This document shows positions 8,781 through 17,995 of a DNA stretch of 64,000 bases, piece after piece (position 1 is the stretch's first letter; every line of letters begins with the position of its first letter). Source of the stretch: Wukongibacter sp050859025 (lineage in GTDB: Bacteria; Bacillota; Clostridia; Peptostreptococcales; Caminicellaceae). Below the pieces are notes generated by a model. It searched no databases, had not been told where the DNA came from, and saw only the letters and a program-made list of their open reading frames with translations. The stretch is from assembly GCF_050859025.1 (NCBI RefSeq), contig NZ_CP138200.1:5952001-6016000 (forward strand), written 5' to 3'. Position numbers and translations under genes: made by a program.

Positions 8781-9758
8781 ATGCTTGTAACTGAAAATCT
8801 TGGCAAGGTCTATAAAGGTAAAATAAGAAAAGGCTTGTTTCAGAGTGAACGGGTAAAGGTCGATGCTGTAAAATCCTTAAATCTAGAACTGCGTGAGGGG
8901 CAGATAGTTGGCCTTCTTGGAATAAATGGTGCAGGAAAGACAACGACTATCAAAATGCTTTCTACTCTGCTTGAACCCACTAGGGGTAGAGGTGAAATTG
9001 ACGGGCTAGACCTTGTCAATGATGAAAAAAAGATTAAAAAAATGATTAATATGATAGCCGGTGGAGAACGCATGATATATTGGAGATTGACTGCTAAAGA
9101 AAATCTCTGGTATTATGGTAATCTTTATGACGTTCCAAAGGATATTTTAAGTAAAAGGATTGATGAGCTTTTATCCTTGGTCGGATTACTTGAGGCTAAG
9201 GATACTCCTGTTGAGCGATATTCCAAGGGTATGAAGCAAAGGCTGCAAATTGCCAGAGGTCTGATAAATAACCCTAACTATATTTTTATGGATGAGCCTA
9301 CATTAGGTCTAGATGCTCCTATTGCAAAGGAGCTGAGGGATTATGCTAGAAAATTGGCCTATGATGAAGGCAGAGCAATTTTACTTACTTCCCACTATAT
9401 GCATGAAGTCGAAGAGCTGTGTGAATACATATATGTATTGGATAGGGGTGCTTTAATAGCAGAGGGGACCCCTTCCCAACTTGCCAGTATTGCCTGTGAA
9501 GAACAGGTTCTAAAGGTTGAGTTAAATGGATTGTCTCATCCTGTTCAAAATTCCTTAGATTTATTATGTAAAAAATCAGGAGCAACCCTTGAAATATTAA
9601 ATAATAGCACATCAGTAGAATTGGTTATAAAGTCAATAGAGGATATAAGTTCAGAAATTGCAGCCGCCCTTTCAAACCATCATGCTCCAATTAGAAGCTT
9701 CTATGTTGATAAGCCTAAACTTGAAGATGCCATAATTAAGCTTTCGAGGAGGGTTTAG
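8781..9758 (+). CDS. ABC-2 type transporter ATP-binding protein
   Basis: 325 residues. Walker A GINGAGKTT (about 48-56), signature YSKGMKQRLQ, Walker B YIFMDEPTLGLD, switch His in LTSHYMHEVEELC. A C-terminal extension of about 90 residues resembles the regulatory tail of DrrA/CcmA-type exporters' ATPases. RBS AGGAGGGG. It sits between the two permease genes with 12- and 1-base gaps, so all three are one operon and one exporter. Confidence 0.93.
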   Translation: MLVTENLGKVYKGKIRKGLFQSERVKVDAVKSLNLELREGQIVGLLGINGAGKTTTIKMLSTLLEPTRGRGEIDGLDLVNDEKKIKKMINMIAGGERMIYWRLTAKENLWYYGNLYDVPKDILSKRIDELLSLVGLLEAKDTPVERYSKGMKQRLQIARGLINNPNYIFMDEPTLGLDAPIAKELRDYARKLAYDEGRAILLTSHYMHEVEELCEYIYVLDRGALIAEGTPSQLASIACEEQVLKVELNGLSHPVQNSLDLLCKKSGATLEILNNSTSVELVIKSIEDISSEIAAALSNHHAPIRSFYVDKPKLEDAIIKLSRRV

Positions 9759-9759
9759 T

Positions 9760-10578
9760 ATGTTAAAATATTTTGGTAGAGTTATTATCTCCGAAGCCTT
9801 TAAGCAACATAAAAACTATTTCCATAGTAAGATTATCTATTTCACTATGCTCCTCTGGCCCATTTTACTTTTTCTAACGGCATACTATACCTATAAGCCC
9901 TTTAGACTTGAAGCCGCCACAAAACATATTTCTTATCTAAATGAAGAAAATCTTATAACCTTTATACTAATTGGCTATGTAGCTCAAATGTTTTTCAGAT
10001 CATTTGTTCAATCTGCGTGGTTCTTCTCCTTTGAGAGAATCTATGGTACACTAGAGCTTATTTATCTTTCTCCTGCAAACAGACTGGCGTTAGTTTTCGG
10101 AAATTCTTTATCCTCCCTTTTACAGAATGTTTGGCTATTTGTGGTTTTTTCTGTGGGAGTCGTTGTTGTTTTAAAAAATATCCTTTTTCCTGGCCTTCTG
10201 ATGTCATTGATTGGCGTACTCTCTCTTATTATCCCATCTATAATGTGGGGAGGACTACTTAATTCCCTCTTCCTATTTTCAAGGGATACAAGAATACTAT
10301 TTACTATCTTAGAAGAGCCTATGGAGCTTTTTGGAGGAGTGAAAATACCCGTGTCTATATTTCCATTATGGGCAAAGGGCCTAAGCTATATCTTCCCCCT
10401 TACCTATTCCATAAAGATACTAAGGCGGATATTTCTTAAGGGAGAATCTTTAACAGAGTTAATGCCTATTCTTTCATTTGTACTTTGTTTGTCTTTATTT
10501 ATGCTGATGTTAACTATAATCCTTTTAAAGCTGGGAGAAGTATATGCAAAAAAAACCGGTAACATGGCTTTATTTTAG
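9760..10578 (+). CDS. ABC-2 type transporter permease, subunit 2
   Basis: 272 residues with six hydrophobic stretches. FERIYGTLELIYLSPANRLALVFGN and FPLWAKGLSYIFPLTYSIKI match the same conserved regions as the first permease (first motif in two parts: FERIYGTLELIYLSPAN, RLALVFGN). It starts one base after the ATPase stop; AGGAGG lies at the end of the ATPase gene, implying translational coupling. It completes the exporter. Confidence 0.87.
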   Translation: MLKYFGRVIISEAFKQHKNYFHSKIIYFTMLLWPILLFLTAYYTYKPFRLEAATKHISYLNEENLITFILIGYVAQMFFRSFVQSAWFFSFERIYGTLELIYLSPANRLALVFGNSLSSLLQNVWLFVVFSVGVVVVLKNILFPGLLMSLIGVLSLIIPSIMWGGLLNSLFLFSRDTRILFTILEEPMELFGGVKIPVSIFPLWAKGLSYIFPLTYSIKILRRIFLKGESLTELMPILSFVLCLSLFMLMLTIILLKLGEVYAKKTGNMALF

Positions 10579-10682
10579 AGGAGATTATGTGTTTCTATAG
10601 AAAAAAGATAGAGGGATGGTCACAGACAATTCCCCACGAATAGAATAAAGCATTACGACCTTTTAAACCCAGGAGGATAGAT

Positions 10683-11735
10683 ATGAAGCTTATTGGTGAA
10701 TCCTATAACGGCTGTAAAATTGAATTTGTCTACTCACCCTTTTTTGAGATGCTTTGTAGTCTACATGTTTTAAGTAAACCAGAGCATCATATCGGAAGAA
10801 TTAAGTGGGCTAAAAACCTCAAAGATAAAATGGATAAAAGGCTTTTTAAGACCCTCGATTACTTTTTTAGGGAGTTTAAACAGTGGTGTGATGCCATGGA
10901 CTTTTGTGGAGAATACGATTTAGTAAATAGTTTTAGTATCATTGAAGCCTTAGAATTTATCGAAGGCCTAGATATTAATAAATTTTCATACATCATGTTA
11001 GGTGGACAAGTCCCCTTTGAAGCTATAAAGAACTTTACAGATAGTAGAGAAAATAATATGGCCGATAATAGTATAAAAGTTAGATGCAAAGAATTTTTAA
11101 ACAATCCATATAAAATTAGGGATAAATTTATATCTTGTTTAAAGGAATATTATTATTGTCACTTTCAAGATGAGCTAAAGTATATTGAGCCTATGTTGGT
11201 AAGAAGCCTTAAAAAACATAGGATTTTAAGTGAAAATATGGATTTCTTAGAGTATGTAGATACATTACATAGTAGGATTGAAATAAATAACCATATGATT
11301 CACTTCCATAAATATACTAGATTTGATGTGTCTCTTAAGGATCTGAAAATCATTAGAGTGAATATAAGCAGTTTTATAGACCCCCATCTTCTAGTGGGTA
11401 TCAGCAAGGATAATAGTTTAGACCTAACTATAAGGCTTAATTTAAGTAATCAGGATACATATCATATACCTGTAGACCTTCACCAAGTTATGAAGTCATT
11501 ATCGGATAAGACAAGATTAAAGATTCTTAAATCAATTTATCAAAAACCTAAGTGCACCAAAGGATTAGCTAAGTCCTTCGAGCTGACTGAAGCATGTATT
11601 TCAAAGCACCTAAAGGTGTTATATAAATCTGGCTTAGTAGAAAAGGAAAGAAGGGGTAACTTTATATTTTATAAAATAAATTGTATGCAAATAGATAAAA
11701 TCCCTATGGATATATATCAATTCTTTGATAGCTAA
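10683..11735 (+). CDS. ArsR-type transcriptional regulator with N-terminal DUF5937-like domain
   Basis: 350 residues. The first ~250 residues are an uncharacterised ligand- or partner-sensing domain with a composition like DUF5937 regulators. The C-terminal part (about 265-345) is a winged-helix ArsR domain: LHQVMKSLSDKTRLKILKSI, then CTKGLAKSFELTEACISKHL, and SGLVEKERRGNFIFYKI. No CXC metal site is seen in helix alpha-3, so it is unlikely to be a classical metal sensor. AGGAGG precedes the ATG. It follows the ABC exporter genes by 104 bases on the same strand and may control them, an inference from position. Confidence 0.82.
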   Translation: MKLIGESYNGCKIEFVYSPFFEMLCSLHVLSKPEHHIGRIKWAKNLKDKMDKRLFKTLDYFFREFKQWCDAMDFCGEYDLVNSFSIIEALEFIEGLDINKFSYIMLGGQVPFEAIKNFTDSRENNMADNSIKVRCKEFLNNPYKIRDKFISCLKEYYYCHFQDELKYIEPMLVRSLKKHRILSENMDFLEYVDTLHSRIEINNHMIHFHKYTRFDVSLKDLKIIRVNISSFIDPHLLVGISKDNSLDLTIRLNLSNQDTYHIPVDLHQVMKSLSDKTRLKILKSIYQKPKCTKGLAKSFELTEACISKHLKVLYKSGLVEKERRGNFIFYKINCMQIDKIPMDIYQFFDS

Positions 11736-11757
11736 ATCCTTTATTTCTTTAAAAAGC

Positions 11758-11792
11758 AAAACCTATGAGGAATCCGTTCTTCATAGGTTTTA
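11758..11792. terminator. Bidirectional terminator between arsR-like gene and bioA
   Basis: AAAACCTATGA, 12-base loop, TCATAGGTTTT; serves the two convergent genes. Confidence 0.85.
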
Positions 11793-11804
11793 ATTATATA
11801 GGGT

Positions 11805-13154
11805 TTATGTTATATTAAAATATTCTTTTATTGATTTCCTAGCCACATCTATCATCAAGTCAATTTCTTCCTCAGTTACAACATAAGGAGGCATAAAGTA
11901 TATTACATTACCAAGTGGTCGAAGTAAAACGCCATGCTCTAATGCCCTTTTATAAATCTTATACCCTACCCTTTCCTTCCAGTCAAAGCCTTCCTTTGTT
12001 TCCTTATCTATGACAAGCTCTACAGCCCCTATCATACCTAACTGTCTAAATTCCCCAAAATAAGGAATGTCCATTAGTTTTTCCTCTATCTTTTCCTTTA
12101 TCATTTGTGATTTGAGCTTGTTCTCTTCTATGATATTTTCATCTTCAAATATGTTCAAGGTCTCACAGGCCACAGCACATCCTATAGGGTTTCCAGTATA
12201 GCTATGACTGTGTAAAAAGGCCTTTAATGTAGCATACTCGTCATAAAATGCATCGTATATCCTATCGGTCATGAGTGTAAGAGAAAGGGGTAAATACCCA
12301 GCTGTAAGCCCCTTGGACACACACATAATATCTGGTGAAACCTCCGCATGCTCACATGCAAACATCTTGCCGGTTCTACCGAATCCTACGGCTATTTCAT
12401 CGGCTATGAAATGAATATCATACTTATCACATATATTTCTAAGCTTCTTTAGATATACTGGAGAATATATTTTCATACCAGCAGCTGCCTGAACCATAGG
12501 CTCAATAATAGCTCCGGCTATCTTCTCATGATTCTCCTCTATAGTCCTTTCCATATGCTCAAAGCACTCTGCATTACAGTTTTTTCTATTCAGTCCATAT
12601 TTACATCTAAAGCAGTCAGGGCCCTCTACTTTAAAGGTATTTAGAAGCAATGGATTGTAAATTTTACTATATAAATCTATAGCCCCTACCGAAAGGGCCC
12701 CTAGTGTTTCTCCATGATAGGCATCTGTAATAGCTATAAATTTAGTCTTTTTAGGCTTACCAACCTGCTGAAAATATTGAAAGCTAAGTTTTATGGCTAC
12801 TTCAACAGCCGATGATCCATTATCGGCAAAGAACACCTTATTTAGCCCTTCAGGAGTAATTTTCACTATTCTTTCTGCCAGCTCAATGGCTGGTTTATGG
12901 GAAAAGTTCGCAAATATAACGTGCTCTAAATTATCTACCTGTCTTGCAATAGCTCTATTTATTCTTTTGTTGCTGTGTCCAAATAGGTTAACCCACCATG
13001 AGGATACAGCGTCCAAATAACTTTTTCCCTCTGTATCGTATAGAAATGGTCCTTCTCCTCTTTCTATAATTATTGGAGGAAAACCTTCATAATCCTTCAT
13101 CTGAGAGCATGGATGCCATATATATTGTAAATCCTTTTTTTGTAGTGATTTCAT
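11805..13154 (-). CDS. bioA: Adenosylmethionine-8-amino-7-oxononanoate aminotransferase
   Basis: 449 residues from the ATG at 13152-13154. The upstream in-frame GTG would overlap the GAGAGGAG ribosome site. A PLP-dependent class III aminotransferase: IWHPCSQMKDYE at the N-terminus, YHGETLGALSVGAI, FIADEIAVGFGRTGKMFACE (Asp of the PLP site), and the Lys in CVSKGLTAGYLPLSLTLMT. It converts KAPA plus S-adenosylmethionine to DAPA in biotin synthesis. Last gene of the bioY-bioB-bioD-bioA transcript, 25 bases after bioD. Confidence 0.95.
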   Translation of the reverse strand: MKSLQKKDLQYIWHPCSQMKDYEGFPPIIIERGEGPFLYDTEGKSYLDAVSSWWVNLFGHSNKRINRAIARQVDNLEHVIFANFSHKPAIELAERIVKITPEGLNKVFFADNGSSAVEVAIKLSFQYFQQVGKPKKTKFIAITDAYHGETLGALSVGAIDLYSKIYNPLLLNTFKVEGPDCFRCKYGLNRKNCNAECFEHMERTIEENHEKIAGAIIEPMVQAAAGMKIYSPVYLKKLRNICDKYDIHFIADEIAVGFGRTGKMFACEHAEVSPDIMCVSKGLTAGYLPLSLTLMTDRIYDAFYDEYATLKAFLHSHSYTGNPIGCAVACETLNIFEDENIIEENKLKSQMIKEKIEEKLMDIPYFGEFRQLGMIGAVELVIDKETKEGFDWKERVGYKIYKRALEHGVLLRPLGNVIYFMPPYVVTEEEIDLMIDVARKSIKEYFNIT

Positions 13155-13179
13155 GTTACTCTCCTCTCCCACTATTTAA

Positions 13180-13878
13180 TCATACTATCTTTTCTATATC
13201 TATTTTCCTTTCAAACTCCACCTTCAAATTTTTGAAATCTTCACTCTTAAAATCCTTTAAATCATCTATAACTGCTAGGATTTCTTTATTTGTTATCTTT
13301 TTTATAGTTTCTATGTTGTCATTGATATGTACTTCATCGGCATATCTGTTTATAATAATTCCCTTTATATTCAGACCAACGCTTTCAGCAAACTTAACCG
13401 TTAAAGCAGTATGGTTTATAGTTCCCACTGCGGCCCTTGCAACGACAATTACTGGAAGGTCTAGATCCCTTATTAGATCATATATGAAATAGCTTGTATC
13501 TATGATTGGTACTATTAGCCCACCAGCTCCTTCAGCAACAATAAATTGATATTTTTCTTCTAATTCCCTATATCTGTCTAATATCTTTTCCCTACTAATC
13601 TCAATCTCTTCTAGTCTGGCTGCCAAATGGGGTGACACTGGAGTCTTAAAACAATATGGATTCATAAGCTCGTATTCTTCCCCAATGTTGCATATATCCT
13701 TAACCAGCTTTACATCTCCCGGAACGAGCTTCCCATTTTCATATGTCCCACCGCTGAGCACCCCTTTAAAGGTACAGGCATTTATACCACTTTTTCTAAG
13801 TACATGAACTAACCCAGCGGTAACTATGGTTTTCCCAACCTCTGTATCAGTGCCAATTATAAATACGCCTTTACTCAT
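13180..13878 (-). CDS. bioD: Dethiobiotin synthetase
   Basis: 232 residues from the ATG at 13876-13878. Two further upstream in-frame starts overlap bioB or the ribosome site AAGGAAG. Starts MSKGVFIIGTDTEVGKTIVT, the P-loop of BioD; VAEGAGGLIVPI carries the second conserved motif, and the KGV...GGTYENG segment the substrate region. Closes the ureido ring of DAPA with CO2 and ATP. 22 bases after bioB. Confidence 0.95.
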   Translation of the reverse strand: MSKGVFIIGTDTEVGKTIVTAGLVHVLRKSGINACTFKGVLSGGTYENGKLVPGDVKLVKDICNIGEEYELMNPYCFKTPVSPHLAARLEEIEISREKILDRYRELEEKYQFIVAEGAGGLIVPIIDTSYFIYDLIRDLDLPVIVVARAAVGTINHTALTVKFAESVGLNIKGIIINRYADEVHINDNIETIKKITNKEILAVIDDLKDFKSEDFKNLKVEFERKIDIEKIV

Positions 13879-13900
13879 ATACATCTCTTCCTTTTCTCCC

Positions 13901-14884
13901 TTATATCTCAAAGCCCTCACACATTATCATTTCTTTATCCTCAGCTATATTGTTTCCTACTGTAGTTAGATAGTTACCAACTAATGCAGCATTTACACCG
14001 GCTCTAAATCCTATGTTTTGCATCTCTTTAAGAGCCATTCTTCCTCCAGCATATCTTACATAACAATCAGGTATCAAATATCTATATAAGGCCATAGTTT
14101 TTAAAATTTCCGTTGGCGATAATACATCGGCATTTTCCATTGGAGTTCCTTTTACTGGATTAAGTACATTTAGGGGTACAGATTTTACTCCTAGCTCCTT
14201 AATTTCAAATGCCATTTTGACTCTTTCTTCTCTATCTTCTCCCATGCCGATGATTCCACCACAGCAAAGCTCAAGTCCAGCATCTACTATATTTTTTATG
14301 GTCTCTACCCTATCCTCATAGGTATGGGTTGTACAGATTTCTCTATAGTAGTCCGTGCTGGTTTCTACGTTATGATGATACATGGTTACTCCAGCAGCCT
14401 TTAACTTTAATGCCTGTTCTAAGTCAATGATTCCATGAGAAGCACATAATTTTAGATTTGTATCTTCATTTAATCTCCTATAGATCTCTACTATTTTATC
14501 AAAGTCCTTGCCCTTCATTCCCCTACCACTTGTTACAAGGGAAAATCTATGGGCTCCGCATTCTTCCATTTCCTTAGCTCTTTCTAAAATCTTGTCATAG
14601 TCTAAAAGTTCATATTCCTCTATGCCTGTTTTGTAGTGAGCTGATTGAGCACAAAACTTACAATCCTCTGAGCATCTTCCAGATTTAGTATTCATTATGG
14701 TACAAAGGTCTGCTTTTTTTCCAACGAATTTTTTCCTTATTTTATTTGCACCATCAAATAGTCCCTCAAGGGCTTCCTTATCATTTTCATCAATATTTAT
14801 AAACTGCATAGCTTCCTCGTAGGCAATTGCTCCACCACTTAATATCCTTTCAGTAACCTCAGAAATGAGCTCTCTAATATCCAT
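13901..14884 (-). CDS. bioB: Biotin synthase (radical SAM)
   Basis: 327 residues. The radical-SAM cluster motif CSEDCKFC is within SGRCSEDCKFCAQSAHYKTG. NVETSTDYYREICTTHTYEDR and GGIIGMGEDREERV match BioB, and the [2Fe-2S]-ligand region YVRYAGGRM includes the conserved Arg. Inserts sulphur into dethiobiotin. AAAGGAG precedes the ATG. Second gene of the bio operon after bioY. Confidence 0.96.
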   Translation of the reverse strand: MDIRELISEVTERILSGGAIAYEEAMQFINIDENDKEALEGLFDGANKIRKKFVGKKADLCTIMNTKSGRCSEDCKFCAQSAHYKTGIEEYELLDYDKILERAKEMEECGAHRFSLVTSGRGMKGKDFDKIVEIYRRLNEDTNLKLCASHGIIDLEQALKLKAAGVTMYHHNVETSTDYYREICTTHTYEDRVETIKNIVDAGLELCCGGIIGMGEDREERVKMAFEIKELGVKSVPLNVLNPVKGTPMENADVLSPTEILKTMALYRYLIPDCYVRYAGGRMALKEMQNIGFRAGVNAALVGNYLTTVGNNIAEDKEMIMCEGFEI

Positions 14885-14922
14885 AGATTTGTCTCCTTTT
14901 TTTAAGTTATAGCCTCTATTAA

Positions 14923-15495
14923 TTAATCAACGTACCCTGCTCTTCTTAATGCTGGTAATACTTTAACGGCAGTTAAGGCCACTAACACACATTTTACTAG
15001 ATCTTGAACTATGAATGGGTAAAAGCCCCATTTAAGTGCAGTATTGAAAGTAATTGCTTTACCCTTATATACATTGAATATCATATAAAGATAAGGTACT
15101 CCCATTATATAAACTACTGCTAAACCACATACTGTAGCAATCAATAGATAGGTAAAGCCTTTTATGCCCTTGACATCATCCATTTTTTTACTTATTTTTC
15201 CAGTTACATATCCACACAATATATATCCAATCAAGAATCCGAAGGTTGGTTGTAATACATAGCCAAACCCCGATCCTCCATTTGCAAATACAGGTAAGCC
15301 TATAAGTCCCATTAAAACATATATAATTTGTGATAAAAAACCAAGTTTAGAACCTAATAAAATCCCAGCATACATACAAAATAAAATTTGTAAAGTGATT
15401 GGTACGGGTTGAATTGGTATTTTCAAATACGCTCCTATAGCTGTTAACGCTGAAAATAATGCTACTAAAATCATATCCCGAGTTTTTAATTTCAT
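14923..15495 (-). CDS. bioY: Biotin transporter BioY (ECF S-component)
   Basis: 190 residues from the ATG at 15493-15495 (AAGGAG seven bases upstream; the longer reading frame would start inside the ribosome site). Six hydrophobic segments. FSALTAIGAYLKIPIQPVPI, then GSKLGFLSQIIYVLMGLIGL and GGSGFGYVLQPTFGFLIGY are family signatures, including the biotin-contact region. Works as an S-component, alone or with a shared EcfAAT module not seen here. It heads the bio operon directly under the BirA-type operator. Confidence 0.94.
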   Translation of the reverse strand: MKLKTRDMILVALFSALTAIGAYLKIPIQPVPITLQILFCMYAGILLGSKLGFLSQIIYVLMGLIGLPVFANGGSGFGYVLQPTFGFLIGYILCGYVTGKISKKMDDVKGIKGFTYLLIATVCGLAVVYIMGVPYLYMIFNVYKGKAITFNTALKWGFYPFIVQDLVKCVLVALTAVKVLPALRRAGYVD

Positions 15496-15536
15496 AGTTC
15501 TTCTCCTTTCAATCAATTAGATATATACATAACTAT

Positions 15537-15601
15537 ATGTTAACCTAGACACATACGATTGTCAACCTCATTTGTTTACTTTGTTAACATTAAAAGTTAA
15601 C
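15537..15601 (-). promoter_or_regulatory. bio operon promoter with tandem BirA-type operator half-sites
   Basis: Minus-strand promoter TTGACA (15560-15565), 17-base spacer, TAACAT (15537-15542). Five GTTAAC-like half-sites lie in 63 bp: GTTAAC 15539-15544 on the -10, GTCAAC 15561-15566 on the -35, GTTTAC 15574-15579, GTTAAC 15583-15588 and 15596-15601. Pairs spaced by 16 bases (first two; third with fifth) fit the BirA palindrome of Firmicutes. Biotin-charged BirA would block this promoter. Confidence 0.8.
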
Positions 15602-15650
15602 AAATAAATCCTTTCCATTAATAAATTTTAAGCTTTAAGTTAGCATTACT

Positions 15651-15716
15651 ATAGGGATTCAAGTAGAGACTTTAATTTGTACATGTATAAATTAAAGTCT
15701 CTACTTGAATCCCTAT
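15651..15716. repeat. Family A derivative A2: perfect 28-bp inverted repeat
   Basis: ATAGGGATTCAAGTAGAGAC... and its exact complement, 28-base arms at 15651-15678 and 15689-15716, 10-base centre. Both arms equal the right half of family A, so this is two right ends head to head. Lies between bioY's operator and the TRAP gene; 15717-15936 shows no convincing gene. Confidence 0.85.
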
Positions 15717-15936
15717 ATAATAGCAAACTAAAAGGATCAGAAACTTACAATGTAAAAAATTATAAGCTTCTAATCCAGTTATGCAGAAATTACAATATTC
15801 TTTTTAAATTTTATCTATTGAGGAAATTGCATAATTCTAGCTTGGCTGGGTTGCATAATAAATATAGTATGGCTCTAGGGCTTTAAAGACTATATATAAT
15901 AGTAAATTTTCGAAGATTGTAATTATGCAATTTGCT

Positions 15937-16042
15937 CTATTGATATGCAACATTAAGATTTAAAATAAATTTTTGTAGAAATAATGAACGCTTCTACATT
16001 TTTCTATGAAAATTTATTTAACCTTGAAGTTGCTTATCTATA
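15937..16042. repeat. Family B palindromic repeat, copy B1
   Basis: Outer arms GATATGCAAC / GTTGCTTATC, inner arms AAATAAATTTT / GAAAATTTATTT, central hairpin GTAGAA-ataatgaacg-CTTCTAC; ends in CTATAG. The core AATAATGAACGCTTCTACAT is identical in copy B2 at 43970. It abuts the stop of the TRAP permease gene at 16053. Confidence 0.75.
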
Positions 16043-16052
16043 GCCTATTTAA

Positions 16053-17966
16053 TTATAAGGCCAATGTTTTTTGAGTCTTCTTTTTGTTCTTATAAAATAT
16101 TCCTAAACCAATTGCCAGACCAATAATATCAGTAATCACACCCGGATAAACTAAAGTAATAGCACCTATAAAAAGTATCAGGCTTTCAAATTTATTGACC
16201 CTACATTTAAGATAGCCTTCATTTGATGCTCCAAGAAGATATACACCTATTAGTCCTGTAATAATTGTAGTTAACATTCTTATAGGATTTATATCTCCTT
16301 GTAATAACAATATTGGAGAATATACAAACATAAATGGTATTATTATCCCCGCCGATGCAAGCTTAAATCCTGTGAAGGCAACCTCTGTAGGATTTGCACC
16401 GGAAAGTCCTGCTGCTGTATATGAGGTCAGTGCTACCGGCGGTATCACAGCAGATAATGTACCAAAGTAAAATGCAAAGAAATGGGCCGCTAAAGGATTT
16501 ACTCCCATGTTTATTAGTGCTGGGGCTGCTATACTAGCCGTAATTATATAGCATGCAGTAGCCGGAAGTCCCATCCCTAAGAATATGGATGCTACCATAA
16601 CTAATAATAATGCTAACCAAGTTTGACCCATAGAAAGCTTTAAAATATTATGGGCTAAAACCTGTCCTAGTCCAGTCATAGATACCACACCAACTATAAA
16701 TCCAACAACAGCACATGCAATTGCAACAGGGACTGCGTTTTTAGCACCATCCTCCAATGCTTCAAGTATATCTTTTAAGGACATCCTAGTTGATTTTTTT
16801 ATAAAACTGACAACTATTACTGAAATCAAACCATAAAAGGCTGAATATAGAGGAGTTAATCCCTTTACAAGTAATATTAATATAACTATTATAGGTATCA
16901 TCAAATGCCCCTGTTTCTTTATAACCGCCTTTAGATTAGGAAGCTTATCTGAGCTAAGACCCTTTAGATCCAACTTTTGTGCTTCCAAATCTACCATTAT
17001 AAAGATTGCAAAATAGTAGAATAGGGCTGGTATAATACCTGCTACCATCACCTTTAGATAAGGAATCCCTAAAAATGATGCCATCATAAATGATGCTGCT
17101 CCCATTATTGGAGGCATTAATATACCACCTGTTGATGCAGCTGCCTCAACTGCTGCTGAAAATCTAGGTGTGTATCCAACCTCTTTCATAAGAGGAATAG
17201 TAAAGGCTCCTGTAGTAGCAACATTGGCTTGGGAGCTGCCACTTATTGTGCCCATTAATCCACTGGCCATTACTGCAACCTTTGCAGGTCCACCTCTAAA
17301 CTTTCCAGCAAATGCCAAGGCAAAATCATTAAAGAATTTTGCTGTACCTGATTTATTTAAGAAGGATCCAAATAATATAAACATAAATACATATGAGGCT
17401 GAAACCATTAAGGTTACACCATAAATTCCATTATCAGTGAGATACATTCTTGTTAATATCCTTTTCCACGTAAACCCTTGATGGGCTAAAACTCCTGGAA
17501 ATAGGTAGCCAAATTTCGCATAAAATATAAACGCCATTGATAGTATTGGTAAAATCCATCCTACAGCTCTTCTAGCTGCTTCTAATATTAATAATACAGT
17601 TATTATTGCAAAACAATAATCCATTGTATTTGGAGTAAGTGATCTATCAATCAAGCTATCATAGGTTAAATAAATATATATTCCTGTAAAAATACCTAAT
17701 ACTGAAAATATCCAATCAAAAATGCTTGGCTTTTCCTTTGAAGATTTTTTTGTAGCCGGATATATTAGAAAAGTAAGTCCCAGCATTAATCCTAGATGTA
17801 TGGCATTTTTCTTTATTACCATCATTAAGCTAAAGCTGTTCATCCAGATATGAACCATAGAAGTAACTATTGCAAAGACCATCACAAAAGCAGCAGTCTT
17901 ACCAAAGAAACTTCGTGTGTTGGTTTCTTCTTCTTGGTGTTTTATTTCTGCAACGTTTTCTTTCAT
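16053..17966 (-). CDS. TRAP transporter fused permease (4TM/12TM, TAXI-type)
   Basis: 637 residues from the ATG at 17964-17966 with AAAGGAGGTAAG upstream; a longer frame starts before this ribosome site. Membrane protein with many hydrophobic helices. GSSQANVATTGAFTIPLMK, GGILMPPIMGAASFMMASFL and GMGLPATACYIITASIAAPAL are DctM-family signatures, and the first ~200 residues correspond to the fused DctQ-like part. Cation-driven uptake of organic acids; substrate unknown. Partner of the TAXI receptor gene 270 bases upstream, with the family D repeat between them. Confidence 0.93.
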   Translation of the reverse strand: MKENVAEIKHQEEETNTRSFFGKTAAFVMVFAIVTSMVHIWMNSFSLMMVIKKNAIHLGLMLGLTFLIYPATKKSSKEKPSIFDWIFSVLGIFTGIYIYLTYDSLIDRSLTPNTMDYCFAIITVLLILEAARRAVGWILPILSMAFIFYAKFGYLFPGVLAHQGFTWKRILTRMYLTDNGIYGVTLMVSASYVFMFILFGSFLNKSGTAKFFNDFALAFAGKFRGGPAKVAVMASGLMGTISGSSQANVATTGAFTIPLMKEVGYTPRFSAAVEAAASTGGILMPPIMGAASFMMASFLGIPYLKVMVAGIIPALFYYFAIFIMVDLEAQKLDLKGLSSDKLPNLKAVIKKQGHLMIPIIVILILLVKGLTPLYSAFYGLISVIVVSFIKKSTRMSLKDILEALEDGAKNAVPVAIACAVVGFIVGVVSMTGLGQVLAHNILKLSMGQTWLALLLVMVASIFLGMGLPATACYIITASIAAPALINMGVNPLAAHFFAFYFGTLSAVIPPVALTSYTAAGLSGANPTEVAFTGFKLASAGIIIPFMFVYSPILLLQGDINPIRMLTTIITGLIGVYLLGASNEGYLKCRVNKFESLILFIGAITLVYPGVITDIIGLAIGLGIFYKNKKKTQKTLAL

Positions 17967-17995
17967 TTGCTTACCTCCTTTTTGCTTATATTGAA

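Noticed and set aside
15677..15886. 69-codon open frame starting in repeat A2
   Set aside because: Begins inside the palindrome, has no ribosome site and is biased to A/T-rich codons; not a convincing gene.
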